Assembly (NCBI GenBank): GCA_937921695.1
Contig: CAKZTZ010000001.1
Coordinates: 95,932-159,931, forward strand
Length of the DNA stretch: 64,000 nucleotides
Direction: 5' to 3'
Source of the DNA: an uncultured Sulfolobales archaeon
GTDB lineage: Archaea > Thermoproteota > Thermoprotei_A > Sulfolobales > Acidilobaceae
Shown: positions 27,916 to 36,787 of the stretch, piece by piece
Layout of the letters: each line of letters begins with the position of its first letter
Numbering within the stretch: the first letter of the stretch is position 1
Position numbers and translations under genes: made by a program
Notes under the pieces: generated by a model
Databases searched by the model: none
Told to the model about the DNA's origin: nothing
The model's input: only the letters and a program-made list of their open reading frames with translations

Positions 27916-29151
27916 ATGGTTGACTGTAAGAGTCTCAGGGGGGATTTCCCAGAGATATCTGGGAGGGGCCTCGTTTTCCTAGATAGTGCTGCGAGCTCCC
28001 TCAAGCCTAGGAGTGTTATAGATTCTATGAGGGTTTTCATGGAGAATAGTTATGCTAACGTTCACAGGGGCGCTTACAGGGTTAGCCTTGAAGCTTCTAA
28101 GGCCTACGAGGATGCTCACGAGGCTGTAGCTAAGTTTATTAACGCGTGGAGCTTGGAGGAGGTTATATTCACTAAGAACACTACTGAATCCCTCCAGCTC
28201 CTAGCCCTAACACTCTTCTATAATAAGCTCATAGGTAGGGGGGATGAAATAGTTGTTACTGAAGCTGAACACCATAGCAATATGCTCCCCTGGGTTAGGA
28301 TAGCTAGGATAGCCGGGGCTAAGGTTAAAATGGTCCCAGTAGATAGTGAGGGGGTCCCCCGCTGGGATATGCTCGAGGAGATCTTGAGCGAGAAAACTAG
28401 AGTAGTAGCTTTCGGCCATGCCTCCAACGTTACAGGATATCTCAGCGATGCTAGGAAGATAGCTAGGGAAGCCCGCAAAGTTGGGGCCCTAGTGGTTATA
28501 GATGGAGCCCAGTCGGTACCCCATGTTAAAGTAGACGTTAGAGAGTTGGAAGCTGACTTCATAGCTTTCAGCGGCCATAAAATGCTGGGGCCCAGCGGCA
28601 TAGGAGTCCTCTGGGGCAAACTAGACTTCCTCGAAAACCTAGAACCCCCCCTGGGGGGCGGGGGTACTGTTAAGAGGGTGAGGCTTGAAGGGGGAGATGT
28701 TAAGATAGACTGGGAAACCCCGCCCTGGAAGTTTGAATCTGGAACCCCGCCCATAGTGGAAGCTGTAGGCCTAGCTAAAGCTGTAGAGTACCTTGAGAAT
28801 ATAGGGATGCATAATGTTGAAGCACATGAAAAGAGACTCACAGAATATGCGATGAAAAACTTGGAAGAACTAGGAGACCCTATAAGAATACTCGGCCCCA
28901 AAGACCCTAACAAGAAACTCGGAATAGTATCATTCACTATAGGAACACTAGACCCCAGCCTCATAGGGGCGTGGCTAGACTCCTACAACATAGCTGTTAG
29001 AACAGGACTACACTGCGCCCACATACTCCACGACAAACTAGGGGCAACCCAGGGGAGTGTGAGAGCAAGCTTCTACATATACAACTGCCACGATGACGTT
29101 GATAAACTAAGAAACTCCCTAGAAGAACTCCTCAAAACACTAGAAAAATAA
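27916..29151 (+). CDS. sufS: SufS-type cysteine desulfurase
   Basis: This 411-residue PLP enzyme takes sulfur from cysteine. The family features are LVFLDSAASSLKPRSV at the start, AEHHSNMLPWVRIA, VVIDGAQSVPH and the PLP lysine in FSGHKMLGPSGIGVLWG. The persulfide Cys region near residues 360-365 is TGLHCAHILHDKLG. This is the group II (SufS/CsdA) arrangement. No sufBCD genes are adjacent; only the small upstream protein accompanies it. The 5' half is T/G-rich and the 3' end A-rich. Confidence 0.93.
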   Translation: MVDCKSLRGDFPEISGRGLVFLDSAASSLKPRSVIDSMRVFMENSYANVHRGAYRVSLEASKAYEDAHEAVAKFINAWSLEEVIFTKNTTESLQLLALTLFYNKLIGRGDEIVVTEAEHHSNMLPWVRIARIAGAKVKMVPVDSEGVPRWDMLEEILSEKTRVVAFGHASNVTGYLSDARKIAREARKVGALVVIDGAQSVPHVKVDVRELEADFIAFSGHKMLGPSGIGVLWGKLDFLENLEPPLGGGGTVKRVRLEGGDVKIDWETPPWKFESGTPPIVEAVGLAKAVEYLENIGMHNVEAHEKRLTEYAMKNLEELGDPIRILGPKDPNKKLGIVSFTIGTLDPSLIGAWLDSYNIAVRTGLHCAHILHDKLGATQGSVRASFYIYNCHDDVDKLRNSLEELLKTLEK

Positions 29152-29243
29152 ACCAGACTCCAAAGCAGACGTTTACCCTATGAAACTCTAGGGTGTTCCC
29201 AAGTTAAAAACTCTAGTGTTTAAGGAATCGCTAATTATCTGGT

Positions 29244-29636
29244 TTACTTTGCTGTTTGTAGTTTAGCTATGTAGTCTTGGGGTTTTAGTAGGCTTTCCAG
29301 CTCTTTCGGGTTTTCAAGTTTAATCTTTAATATCCACCCTTCCCCGTAGGGGTCTTTGTTTAATAGTTCCGGCTCTTCTCTCAGCCTTTCATTGACCTCC
29401 GCTACTGCCCCCGCTGCGGGAGTGTATATTTCGGCTGTCGCTTTAATAGATTCTATGACAGCTACTGCCTGGCCTTTAGAGGCTCTAGCCCCCTTCTTGG
29501 GTAGTTCTACGCCTACAATGTCTCTTAGCATTTTCTGAGCGTAGTCGGATATGCCTATTGTTATAGTGTCGCCTTCAACTCTAACCCACTCGTCTGTTTG
29601 AGTGTATAGGAGTGTGTCATCTATTTTAACGATCAT
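29244..29636 (-). CDS. gcvH: Glycine cleavage system H protein
   Basis: This 130-residue lipoyl carrier shuttles the aminomethyl group between the P, T and L proteins. The start is ATG 29636 (MIVKIDDTLLYTQTDEWVR), preceded by GAGGTGG; an upstream in-frame extension of 40 residues is atypical. The lipoylated lysine is Lys65 in AVIESIKATAEIYTP, followed by NKDPYGEGWILKIKL. The P, T and L genes are not in this window. Confidence 0.95.
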   Translation of the reverse strand: MIVKIDDTLLYTQTDEWVRVEGDTITIGISDYAQKMLRDIVGVELPKKGARASKGQAVAVIESIKATAEIYTPAAGAVAEVNERLREEPELLNKDPYGEGWILKIKLENPKELESLLKPQDYIAKLQTAK

Positions 29637-29721
29637 ATTCTTTAAAGCCACCTCTACAATGCCCAAGCTCCGCGCACCAAAACTGTTTACATCACGCCAC
29701 CCTAATAAATATGAGTCTTTT

Positions 29722-30753
29722 TTAAGCCCGCTCGGAGGCTCCTGTGAGGCTTTCAAGCTCTCTAGCGTATTTCAATCCGCTCCCCGTGAGTATGAGCACG
29801 ACATCCCTATCTTCAAGCTTACCCGCTATAGCTTTAAAAGCAGCCCAGACAACGGCTGAGGAGGGTTCAACTATGAAGCCCATGGAGAGTAGCTCCCTCA
29901 ACGCCACCCTTATAGCTCCATTTCCAACCTTAACTACTCCTCCCTCCGTCTCTCTCACAGCCTTCGCAATCTCCCCAAGCCTTGGAGGCTCCTTTATAAC
30001 GAGGGCGTCTGCGAGGCTCGACTTCTCGCCCCCAATAGATTCTAAAACCCCTAGCACTCTCGAGAGGGGGGAGGCTTCGCTCGCCTGCACAGCTATGAGC
30101 CTGGGCTTAGCCCCAGCCTCCCTCAACCCCCTATATAAGCCTAAGAGCAGGCTACCGCTAGAAACAGGGGCTATAACAGTGGGGCTCTTATAGTGTTCTG
30201 CAAGCTCTAAACCTATACTCTTCATACCCTCGAGGAATATGGGGCTCGTCAAGTGGGCTACATGGAAACACTCGCCAGCCCAGGCTGCAGCCATGTTTGA
30301 AGCTTCAACCCTACTCTCAGCTATGAATACTTTAGCTCCTAAAGCTCTCAACAGTGAAACCTTAGGTGCCCCCGCAGTCTTAGGAACGAAAACTATAGGC
30401 TCTAAGCCTAGCCTAGAAGCGAAAGTCGCAAGAGACAATGCAGTATTACCGCTAGAGTCTACGACAACACACTTATAGCCGAGACCCCTAGCAAGCTGGA
30501 GACTATAAGAGACACCCCTATCCTTAAAACTACCAGAAGGATTCAAATACTCAAGCTTAAACCCAACAATACCCCCATAGAAACTCTCGAAAACAATGGG
30601 AGTACGACCCTCACCCAAAACCCTAGGAAAACTAGGAAGCTCGCCTGAAACCTCCAGAGGACCCCCACACCTCGGACACCAAGGATAATAAGACTCAAGA
30701 CCCCCGGAAAACCCGCACCTCGGACAATAAAGACTCCAAACCAAAACACACAC
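29722..30753 (-). CDS. thrC: Threonine synthase
   Basis: This 343-residue PLP enzyme makes threonine from O-phosphohomoserine. An N-terminal zinc-ribbon-like part has YCPRCGF and WCPRCGG. The PLP lysine is in LNPSGSFKDRGVSYS, the phosphate-binding glycine turn is PVSSGSLLLG, and SSGNTALSLATFASRLGLEP follows the usual pattern. The open frame extends upstream into the tRNA gene, but the real start is probably GTG 30753, or TTG 30744. Cysteate synthase is a related alternative. Confidence 0.85.
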   Translation of the reverse strand: MCVLVWSLYCPRCGFSGGLESYYPWCPRCGGPLEVSGELPSFPRVLGEGRTPIVFESFYGGIVGFKLEYLNPSGSFKDRGVSYSLQLARGLGYKCVVVDSSGNTALSLATFASRLGLEPIVFVPKTAGAPKVSLLRALGAKVFIAESRVEASNMAAAWAGECFHVAHLTSPIFLEGMKSIGLELAEHYKSPTVIAPVSSGSLLLGLYRGLREAGAKPRLIAVQASEASPLSRVLGVLESIGGEKSSLADALVIKEPPRLGEIAKAVRETEGGVVKVGNGAIRVALRELLSMGFIVEPSSAVVWAAFKAIAGKLEDRDVVLILTGSGLKYARELESLTGASERA

Positions 30754-30809
30754 CCCAAAACTAAAAGCTAGAGAGGCTCTATAAGCTTTAGCCAAACCAA
30801 AAACTCTAG

Positions 30810-30888
30810 GGGCCCGTAGCTCAGCCAGGACTAGAGCGTCGGCCTGCGGAGCCGGAGGCCCCGGGTTCAAATCCCGGCGGGCCCGCCA
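30810..30888 (+). tRNA. tRNA-Arg (anticodon GCG)
   Basis: All four arms fold. The acceptor GGGCCCG (30810-30816) pairs with CGGGCCC (30878-30884), the D stem is GCTC/GAGC, and the anticodon stem TCGGC/GCCGG closes loop CTGCGGA with anticodon GCG at 30846-30848. The T arm is CCGGG TTCAAAT CCCGG. The discriminator is G and CCA is encoded at 30886-30888. There is no intron. A TATA-like TATAAGCTTT lies about 25 bases upstream. The anticodon reads CGC/CGT arginine codons. Confidence 0.95.
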
Positions 30889-31006
30889 CTACATACTCTC
30901 ACTCTAAGACTAGAGGAGCTCTCTATTCAACTTAACTTCCATCTTCGTGGAGAACCATTTTATGAGTTCATTGGCTTTGATGTTTTATGCTAATCATGTA
31001 TGCTTC

Positions 31007-32044
31007 TCACATTATATTTTCTCTTATTACTCTTAAAGCGTTCTCGTAAGCTATTTTCTCTACATCCCTGTCGCTTAGACCTCTCTCTTTTAGTTTTTCT
31101 AGGAGCCCTTGGACTTTATCTATGGATTCTAAGCCTTGTGGTGCTGGGAGCCCTAGGAGTCCTAGGAAGTCTGTGCCTATAGCTGCTATGTCTGGCCCGT
31201 ATGTTTCATGTATATACATGTATTGTTCTACTAGGTCTTCTATTGTGGGCCTCCTACCCCGGGCTATTATGGGGCCTATGCATGAGAGCCCTATAACTCC
31301 CCCGTTTTTCTTGAGGGCTTCCAGGGTTTCATCGTCCACGTTCCTAGGGGTGTCAACGTATTTTCTCAGGTTGGCGTGGCTTATGAGTATGGGCTTCTTA
31401 GCTATTGCTAGAGCGTCTAGGGCTGTCTTTTTACTTGCATGGGCTATGTCAACTATTATTCCTATCTTGTTAGCTGTTCTTACAAGCTCTTCGCCCTCAT
31501 CAGTTAACCCGTAATCTTTCTTTGCTGAAGCTCCACAGCCGTATTTATTGCACGGGTTCCATGTGATACCCAAGCTCCTCAATCCTAGCTTATGTAAGAG
31601 TTTCAAGTCATACGGGTCTGAGATGGGCTCTGCACCTTCAAGGTGGAGGAGTAGGCCAACCTTATTCTCCCCCCTCATAACCCTCTCGATACTACTGTAA
31701 TCCTCAACTATATAGAGCTCCCCATAGTGCTCGGCGAGCCTATAGTATATTCTGAGCTGCTCGAACAATATAGAGTCCGAGCCCCTGAACACTGTAGCGG
31801 GGATCCAGAGGCCATACATACTCTCATAAACTTTAGAGACCCCGGGCTCGAAAGTCTCAAGCCCGGTGAATATAGAGGCGAAGACAAGCTTAACCCCGCC
31901 CTTAAAATATTTAGGAATATCAGCATCCCTACCCTCAACATCAACATTGAAATCAGCAAGCCTATAACCGCCCCCATGCAGCATAAAATAAGTAGATATA
32001 TCCTCATGGAGGTCTATGACGGGCTTCAAGAGGTATAACACCAA
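31007..32044 (-). CDS. Membrane-dipeptidase-type metallopeptidase (M19)
   Basis: This 345-residue TIM-barrel zinc dipeptidase has the family motifs VIDLHEDIS (first metal His-X-Asp/Glu), VGLLLHLEGAEPI, LGITWNPCNKYGCG, VDIAHASKKTALDALA with the metal His, and ILISHANLRKY. The end contains IAAIGTDFLGLLG, the final metal Asp region. No signal peptide is visible, so a cytoplasmic location is likely. It starts with TTG just after a TATTTT-type element. It follows the tRNA and faces it on the opposite strand. Confidence 0.88.
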   Translation of the reverse strand: MVLYLLKPVIDLHEDISTYFMLHGGGYRLADFNVDVEGRDADIPKYFKGGVKLVFASIFTGLETFEPGVSKVYESMYGLWIPATVFRGSDSILFEQLRIYYRLAEHYGELYIVEDYSSIERVMRGENKVGLLLHLEGAEPISDPYDLKLLHKLGLRSLGITWNPCNKYGCGASAKKDYGLTDEGEELVRTANKIGIIVDIAHASKKTALDALAIAKKPILISHANLRKYVDTPRNVDDETLEALKKNGGVIGLSCIGPIIARGRRPTIEDLVEQYMYIHETYGPDIAAIGTDFLGLLGLPAPQGLESIDKVQGLLEKLKERGLSDRDVEKIAYENALRVIRENIM

Positions 32045-32109
32045 AATATTTGAGTCTACTTTAGAGTTAATAAACTACAGTCCTCGAAGCTTAAATAATC
32101 CCCAACTCT

Positions 32110-33246
32110 TTAACGGTTGCTTTGAACCCCCTTAACAGATGCTAGTATTATGGTTGATATTGTTAGTGTCGCCACATATATGGCTGCAGCCTCGGCAACA
32201 CTGACCCCTATAAAGTAGAGTGCGGGGTATGTTATTGATGGCAGGCTGTATGTTAGGGTTATTATGCTTGCCGCTGTTGTCTGGGATTCTTTTGGTAGGG
32301 TCCTGCTTATGGTCATTGTTTGGGCTATTTCCTTGAATGGGTATATTGGTATGAGCCAGAGTATTATGAAGGGGATGCCTTCAAGCTTATACATTAACAG
32401 CCCGTAGACAGCGTATGTAGCGTAGACTGTTGCGAGCATTTTTATGGGCTCTATTTTATCCGCCAGCATTCCCGCTACCGGCCGTGCTACTGTTGAGAGT
32501 ATTGTGGTTAAAGCCCCCCCTATTAGGCCGAAGAGGAGGAGGCTGCCCGAAGTCTCGTAGAGTTTAATACTCATAATATTCCAGAAAAGGTTTAGCCCGG
32601 CCCCAGCGGCTAGAAGTGCTAATATGAGCTGGGGCTTTAAGAGTTTAAGGGAATCTAGAACGCTAGAATAAGATGGGGTCCCCGCGTCTCCGGCCTCGGA
32701 AGCTAAAGCTAGGAGTGCCGACGAGAGGCCCGCTAGGAGGCCCACGATAGCGAACACTAACACATAACCCCCCACAGGCTCGAGGACCCCGGGGGCTAGG
32801 GAGCCTATACTCCAGAATATGGGGAAAACAAGGGTAACAATAGCGTAAGTCTTAGCTGAGCCCCTAACAGACTCTAGTAGAGCCCCCAGAGCATTTATGA
32901 AGAACAAGTATTCAAATATGCTCCCTGCGAAAACAGGGATAACAATAAGCTTAGGGTCCACGAAAACAACTAGAGGGTAGAAGACTGCCCTCAAAACACT
33001 AATAGTAGCAACCACCCTACGCCCCCTATAAGCTTCACCTAAAACGCCCAAAGCCACAGCTATGACAACGGGGATAGTCTCGGCGGCAACAAGCATAGCT
33101 ACATACCTGTAAGCTTCAACTTCACCCAGAACATCTCTAACGTAAGCCCTTGAAGCTGTATAGTAAGCGGCTATAGCTAGAGTATCTAGAGCTAAGATTA
33201 CAGCGATAAGCCTAAGCCCCAGCAGCCCCCCAGCACCTCTAGTCAT
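32110..33246 (-). CDS. Major facilitator superfamily transporter
   Basis: This 378-residue protein has about 11-12 hydrophobic segments, starting with GLRLIAVILALDTLAIAAYY. An MFS-like cytoplasmic loop between the second and third segments contains GEAYRGRRVVATISVLRA. A second, charged loop MLADKIEPIKML follows the central region. Substrate is unknown. It starts with ATG and is divergent from the phosphodiesterase gene. Confidence 0.8.
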   Translation of the reverse strand: MTRGAGGLLGLRLIAVILALDTLAIAAYYTASRAYVRDVLGEVEAYRYVAMLVAAETIPVVIAVALGVLGEAYRGRRVVATISVLRAVFYPLVVFVDPKLIVIPVFAGSIFEYLFFINALGALLESVRGSAKTYAIVTLVFPIFWSIGSLAPGVLEPVGGYVLVFAIVGLLAGLSSALLALASEAGDAGTPSYSSVLDSLKLLKPQLILALLAAGAGLNLFWNIMSIKLYETSGSLLLFGLIGGALTTILSTVARPVAGMLADKIEPIKMLATVYATYAVYGLLMYKLEGIPFIILWLIPIYPFKEIAQTMTISRTLPKESQTTAASIITLTYSLPSITYPALYFIGVSVAEAAAIYVATLTISTIILASVKGVQSNR

Positions 33247-33371
33247 ATAATCCCTAAAACTGTCTAGGATAGTTTAAAGTTTAAAACCCCTCTATAAACA
33301 TTTAACAGCCCAAAATCTAAAGTTGAGGGCCCAGCCCGTGAACTAGCTGTTACTCAGAGCCATTAAACCGG

Positions 33372-33391
33372 GGGGTTGAATTCTCAACCCC
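33372..33391. repeat. Hairpin GGGGTTGA-ATTC-TCAACCCC in an intergenic gap
   Basis: Perfect 8-base arms flank a 4-base loop in the 226-base gap between the divergent MFS and phosphodiesterase genes. It is about 80 bases upstream of the phosphodiesterase start and could be an operator or the stem of a leader RNA. No other element in the gap was recognised. Confidence 0.35.
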
Positions 33392-33472
33392 TAAATTAAA
33401 ACAACGTAAAGGCGAGAACTGTAATTCGTGATTTAAGCGGCCACAAAGAGATACTTTAACCGGGGCCGGGCT

Positions 33473-34039
33473 TTGGTAAAAGTTAGAATTTTAGTTGTGA
33501 GCGACTCCCACATACCGGACAGGGCTGACGAGATACCTAGGGGGATTATGGATTTCATAGAGGAGGGCAGGCCATATGATATAGTGGTTCACGCTGGAGA
33601 CTTGACTTCAAGAGATGTGCTCGACTATTTCTCAAGACTGGGCTCTAAAATCTACATAGTCCAGGGTAACATGGACTGGCTTGACCTGCCGGAATCCGAG
33701 GTTTTCAATGTTCACGGTGTTAAAATAGGGGTCGTGCACGGTGACTTGGTGTATCCTAGGGGTGATTTAAAGGGTTTAACTAGAGTAGCTGAAGACTTAA
33801 AAGTTAAAATGCTCATATGGGGGCATACACATAGACCTCTACTCGCAAAGGTTGGGGATATCGTTCACTTAAACCCGGGCTCCATAACGGGAGCCTATAG
33901 TGGTGCGGGGGCAAGTTACGGGCCCTCATTCGCCATAGCTACTGTGAAAGCTTCCGATAAGCTGCTATTGGAGGTTAAACTCTACGCTCTAGATAAGGGT
34001 AGGGTGGTTGAAAAATACAGGTTGATAGAAGAGTTTTGA
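33473..34039 (+). CDS. MJ0936/YfcE-type metallophosphoesterase
   Basis: This 188-residue phosphodiesterase has all five metal-binding blocks of the family: VSDSHIPD, VHAGDLTS, QGNMDW, VVHGD and WGHTHRP. The size matches archaeal MJ0936-like enzymes that hydrolyse phosphodiesters in vitro; the biological substrate is not known. It starts with TTG. The stop is 41 bases before the convergent MFS gene. Confidence 0.9.
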   Translation: MVKVRILVVSDSHIPDRADEIPRGIMDFIEEGRPYDIVVHAGDLTSRDVLDYFSRLGSKIYIVQGNMDWLDLPESEVFNVHGVKIGVVHGDLVYPRGDLKGLTRVAEDLKVKMLIWGHTHRPLLAKVGDIVHLNPGSITGAYSGAGASYGPSFAIATVKASDKLLLEVKLYALDKGRVVEKYRLIEEF

Positions 34040-34080
34040 TTTCCTAGCAAGGACCGTGTTTCCCCGCCTTTATAATATTA

Positions 34081-35364
34081 CTAGCTACGTTGCTGGGGTG
34101 CTGGTGGAGGGCTTATTATTATAGTCTTCTCGTGGTATCTGAGACTCTCCTTTACCGTGAAAGCCTCTGGGAAACTTCTTGGGCTCCAAGTTTTCGGGGG
34201 CCTACTCTCTCTTCTAAATCTAGATGATTCCAAGTGTTCACGTTGTCTTTCTAGAGGCTCCACGGCTTTGAATATTCTGAGTGCTATAACTGTGTATATG
34301 GCCATTATTAGGGAAGCTGTTATTAGAGGTTTCCACAGGTTTCCATCAGCTATCAAGGATCCAGCTAGTTTCCCGGCGCCTGAGGAGATCTCGTAAGCTA
34401 TAATGACCATTGATATTGTGAGCCCCTTAACACTCTCGGGGGCTAGCCTGGTGTATGTAGTGTCGAAGAGGGAGTCCGCTAAGACTCCGAGGGAGGCTCT
34501 TATAGCATAGACTAGTATTAGGAGTGTTACTTCGCTCATAGTAGCCATTATAATTAATATGGCTGCCTGAGCTGCCACAGCATAAACATGGCCTGAGGCC
34601 GAGTTTAGATGCTCCCTCAGTTTAAGGGCTATTATAGAGGCGGTGGCAGCCGCGAATATGTAAGCATATGAATACATAGTCCCCACAACTTTCTCGTCAG
34701 CCCCGAGGGATGTAACTATGTAGTAGTCCATGTTATAAGCAGACATGCCTAGAGAGAAGCCTAATATGGAGGCTAGGAGAGTGAAATAAGCTATTACATG
34801 GAATCCCCTAGGGGAGGAGCCTCTAAAACCGCTACCGCCCCTGATAGATTCTAAGAACGGGTATACAGCCAGGATTATGGGAGAAGCTGAAACAGCAGTG
34901 TAGACCCGTATATCATCAACGTTTAAACCTAAAGATACGAGCATAGCACCTATAGATACCCCTAGGAGGCTTGAAGAATAGGCTAAAGTGAAGGCCGTAG
35001 CCTTAAAGCGGCTGCAAGCACTAATAGTATAGACGCTAACTACAGTATGGAAACCCATAGAAACACCTAGAATCGCCGGGGAAATCCAGACGAGACCGTT
35101 AGACTTTAAAGCAGCCAAGCCTATAACAAGGGCAACCCCGGAGCCTAAAGCTATAGGGAACCTTAAACCCCTATCATAGCTGAGGCCGGCGAGGAGTGTA
35201 GATATGGAGAAGACTAGAGATAAAACTAGACTAGCCAGACCATAATAGCCCCCTTCAAATCCAGAGTCAACAAGCCTCCTAGCATAGACACTCCATATAA
35301 CACCCCAAGCAACGCCCAAATAAAGCTCCGCCAAGAGCAGGTAGCCTATCCTCAATAGGCTCAT
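34081..35364 (-). CDS. Major facilitator superfamily transporter
   Basis: This 427-residue protein carries about 12 membrane segments, the first IGYLLLAELYLGVAWGVIWS. The family-like loop LSYDRGLRFPIALGSGVALV is near residues 60-80, and the centre has a second set from residue 190. The C-terminal 45 residues are polar (REHLESSRFRRESRPPKTW) and cytoplasmic. It is not obviously a duplicate of the MFS gene at 32110. The substrate is unknown. Confidence 0.82.
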   Translation of the reverse strand: MSLLRIGYLLLAELYLGVAWGVIWSVYARRLVDSGFEGGYYGLASLVLSLVFSISTLLAGLSYDRGLRFPIALGSGVALVIGLAALKSNGLVWISPAILGVSMGFHTVVSVYTISACSRFKATAFTLAYSSSLLGVSIGAMLVSLGLNVDDIRVYTAVSASPIILAVYPFLESIRGGSGFRGSSPRGFHVIAYFTLLASILGFSLGMSAYNMDYYIVTSLGADEKVVGTMYSYAYIFAAATASIIALKLREHLNSASGHVYAVAAQAAILIIMATMSEVTLLILVYAIRASLGVLADSLFDTTYTRLAPESVKGLTISMVIIAYEISSGAGKLAGSLIADGNLWKPLITASLIMAIYTVIALRIFKAVEPLERQREHLESSRFRRESRPPKTWSPRSFPEAFTVKESLRYHEKTIIISPPPAPQQRS

Positions 35365-35482
35365 TAAGCGTCACCCCCATAACACCTCCAAAGGTCTAAC
35401 TTAGACTATGACTTAGGGAATAGCTGAATAGATTAGCTTCCCCTATAATATTTTAAGCGTCAAACCTTATATATAGCCGTTA

Positions 35483-35500
35483 TATAGTCTCAAGACTATA
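35483..35500. promoter_or_regulatory. Palindrome TATAGTCT-CA-AGACTATA
   Basis: Two perfect 8-base arms separated by two bases lie just after the aldolase stop and about 120 bases upstream of the MFS start on the same strand. A related half-site AGACTATG is at 35403-35410. It may be an operator for the transporter or a 3' hairpin of the aldolase transcript. Confidence 0.4.
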
Positions 35501-35512
35501 GTCAGGGCTGGT

Positions 35513-36121
35513 TTAAGAGTCTTTAGTGTTAAGTGTGAGCTTATCGAGTATTGTTTTGGCGAGGATTATTTTGGCTAGGTCTTCGAGGGCTTCTACAGTG
35601 TCTAGAGCGTCGTATATGTCGTTTGTACTGTAGGCTACTACTCCGTGCCTTTCGAGTATTGCTATGTTGCAGTTTGTTTCCTTCATTTTTCTAGCTGTTG
35701 TTTCTGCGAGTTCTAGTGTTCCAGGTTTTATTGGGGGTATTTTTGCTATGCATTTTATCTTGTGGTGGGCTTCCGCTAGTAGGTTTGCGTCTATGTTTAT
35801 GCCGGCTTCTACTAGGGCTAGGGTATGTGGGGGGTGTGCGTGGACTATTGCTTTAGCTTCTCTTATAGCCTTATATATTTGTGAGTGTAGCATGTGCTCG
35901 CTGCTTGGGGAACCGTTTATAGTGTTCCCTTCTAGGTCTATCACAGCTATTTCTTCGGGTTTAACAGTGTGTTTTGGGGTTCCTGAGGGTGTTATATAGA
36001 TTAACCCCCTAGCTCTATCTATTATGCTGGCGTTCCCTCCTTTAACCTGGACTAGGCCCCTCATGTAGAGGAGTTTTAGAACGTCGGCTAAGCGTGCTTT
36101 CTCCATCTCAGGGTTTTCCAA
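35513..36121 (-). CDS. Class II aldolase/adducin family protein
   Basis: This 202-residue protein matches small zinc-dependent class II aldolases such as fuculose- or ribulose-phosphate enzymes. Evidence is the N-terminal GGNASIIDRARGLIYITPSG, the motif SSEHMLHSQIYKAIREAKAI with its acidic residue, the zinc pair in VHAHPPHTLALVE and a third His in LERHGVVAYSTN. The substrate cannot be assigned. TTG start with AGGAGAT upstream; the methyltransferase gene ends 7 bases before. Confidence 0.85.
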   Translation of the reverse strand: MENPEMEKARLADVLKLLYMRGLVQVKGGNASIIDRARGLIYITPSGTPKHTVKPEEIAVIDLEGNTINGSPSSEHMLHSQIYKAIREAKAIVHAHPPHTLALVEAGINIDANLLAEAHHKIKCIAKIPPIKPGTLELAETTARKMKETNCNIAILERHGVVAYSTNDIYDALDTVEALEDLAKIILAKTILDKLTLNTKDS

Positions 36122-36128
36122 GGATCTC

Positions 36129-36665
36129 CTACCTGTCAGACTCCCCTATAACATAATAGTATACTGTGCTCTGCCACCCGCTTTTCGACCCTACTATTTT
36201 CAAGGGTTTCCAGCCTGGAACTTGGAAGTCTAGAGATATAATCCTAGTCCCCGGGGCTAGCTCCTTGGAGAGTTTAGGTTTAAGGGCTTCATTAACGCTG
36301 GCTAATAGGTACATGTAGACTACAGTGGCGTCTCTCAGGGGGATGTCGAAGAAGTCGCCGTGTATAGCTATAAACCTGTTTGAAACCCCCTCAATTTTAG
36401 CCCTCCTAACAGCTTCCTCCAAGAGATCCTTCCTAACCTCTACGCACACACCCCTCCTAATAGGGAACTTCTTTAAAACCTCTATAACAACCCTTCCATC
36501 ACCGCATCCTAGATCATAGAATACATCGTCATCACTCAAATCCAAAACTTTCAACACGAGATCCATAGCTTCCCTACGTGTAGGCACGAAAGGCACGACA
36601 GATCCTCCGCCTCCAGTCAAAGCAAGCCACCCTAGCCACGCCATAGTCTCTTCGAGGTAGTCCAA
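36129..36665 (-). CDS. Class I SAM-dependent methyltransferase
   Basis: This 178-residue methyltransferase has motif I FYDLGCGDGRVVIEVLKKFP near residues 49-68 and motif II GVCVEVRKDLLEEAVRRA. Motif IV is represented by VVYMYLLASVNEALKPKLSK, similar to the archaeal/eukaryotic lysine methyltransferase group that recognises small proteins, though the target is unknown. The N-terminal 30 residues contain a short hydrophobic run (MAWLGWLALTGGG). It shares a strand and likely transcript with the downstream aldolase. Confidence 0.78.
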   Translation of the reverse strand: MDYLEETMAWLGWLALTGGGGSVVPFVPTRREAMDLVLKVLDLSDDDVFYDLGCGDGRVVIEVLKKFPIRRGVCVEVRKDLLEEAVRRAKIEGVSNRFIAIHGDFFDIPLRDATVVYMYLLASVNEALKPKLSKELAPGTRIISLDFQVPGWKPLKIVGSKSGWQSTVYYYVIGESDR

Positions 36666-36787
36666 ACCCCAAATACCTTATAGTATCATATGATGGTCCG
36701 AGGATAAATATTAATGTGGGAGAGTTTTAAGCTTCCAGTGTAAATATAAGCCTTTTAAAGAGAACATCTCCCGGAGGGTGTCCCAGC

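Noticed and set aside
28218-28964. 248-codon open frame opposite sufS
   Set aside because: Antisense shadow of a conserved PLP enzyme. The translation is a Ser/Pro/Leu-rich string with no recognisable motif.
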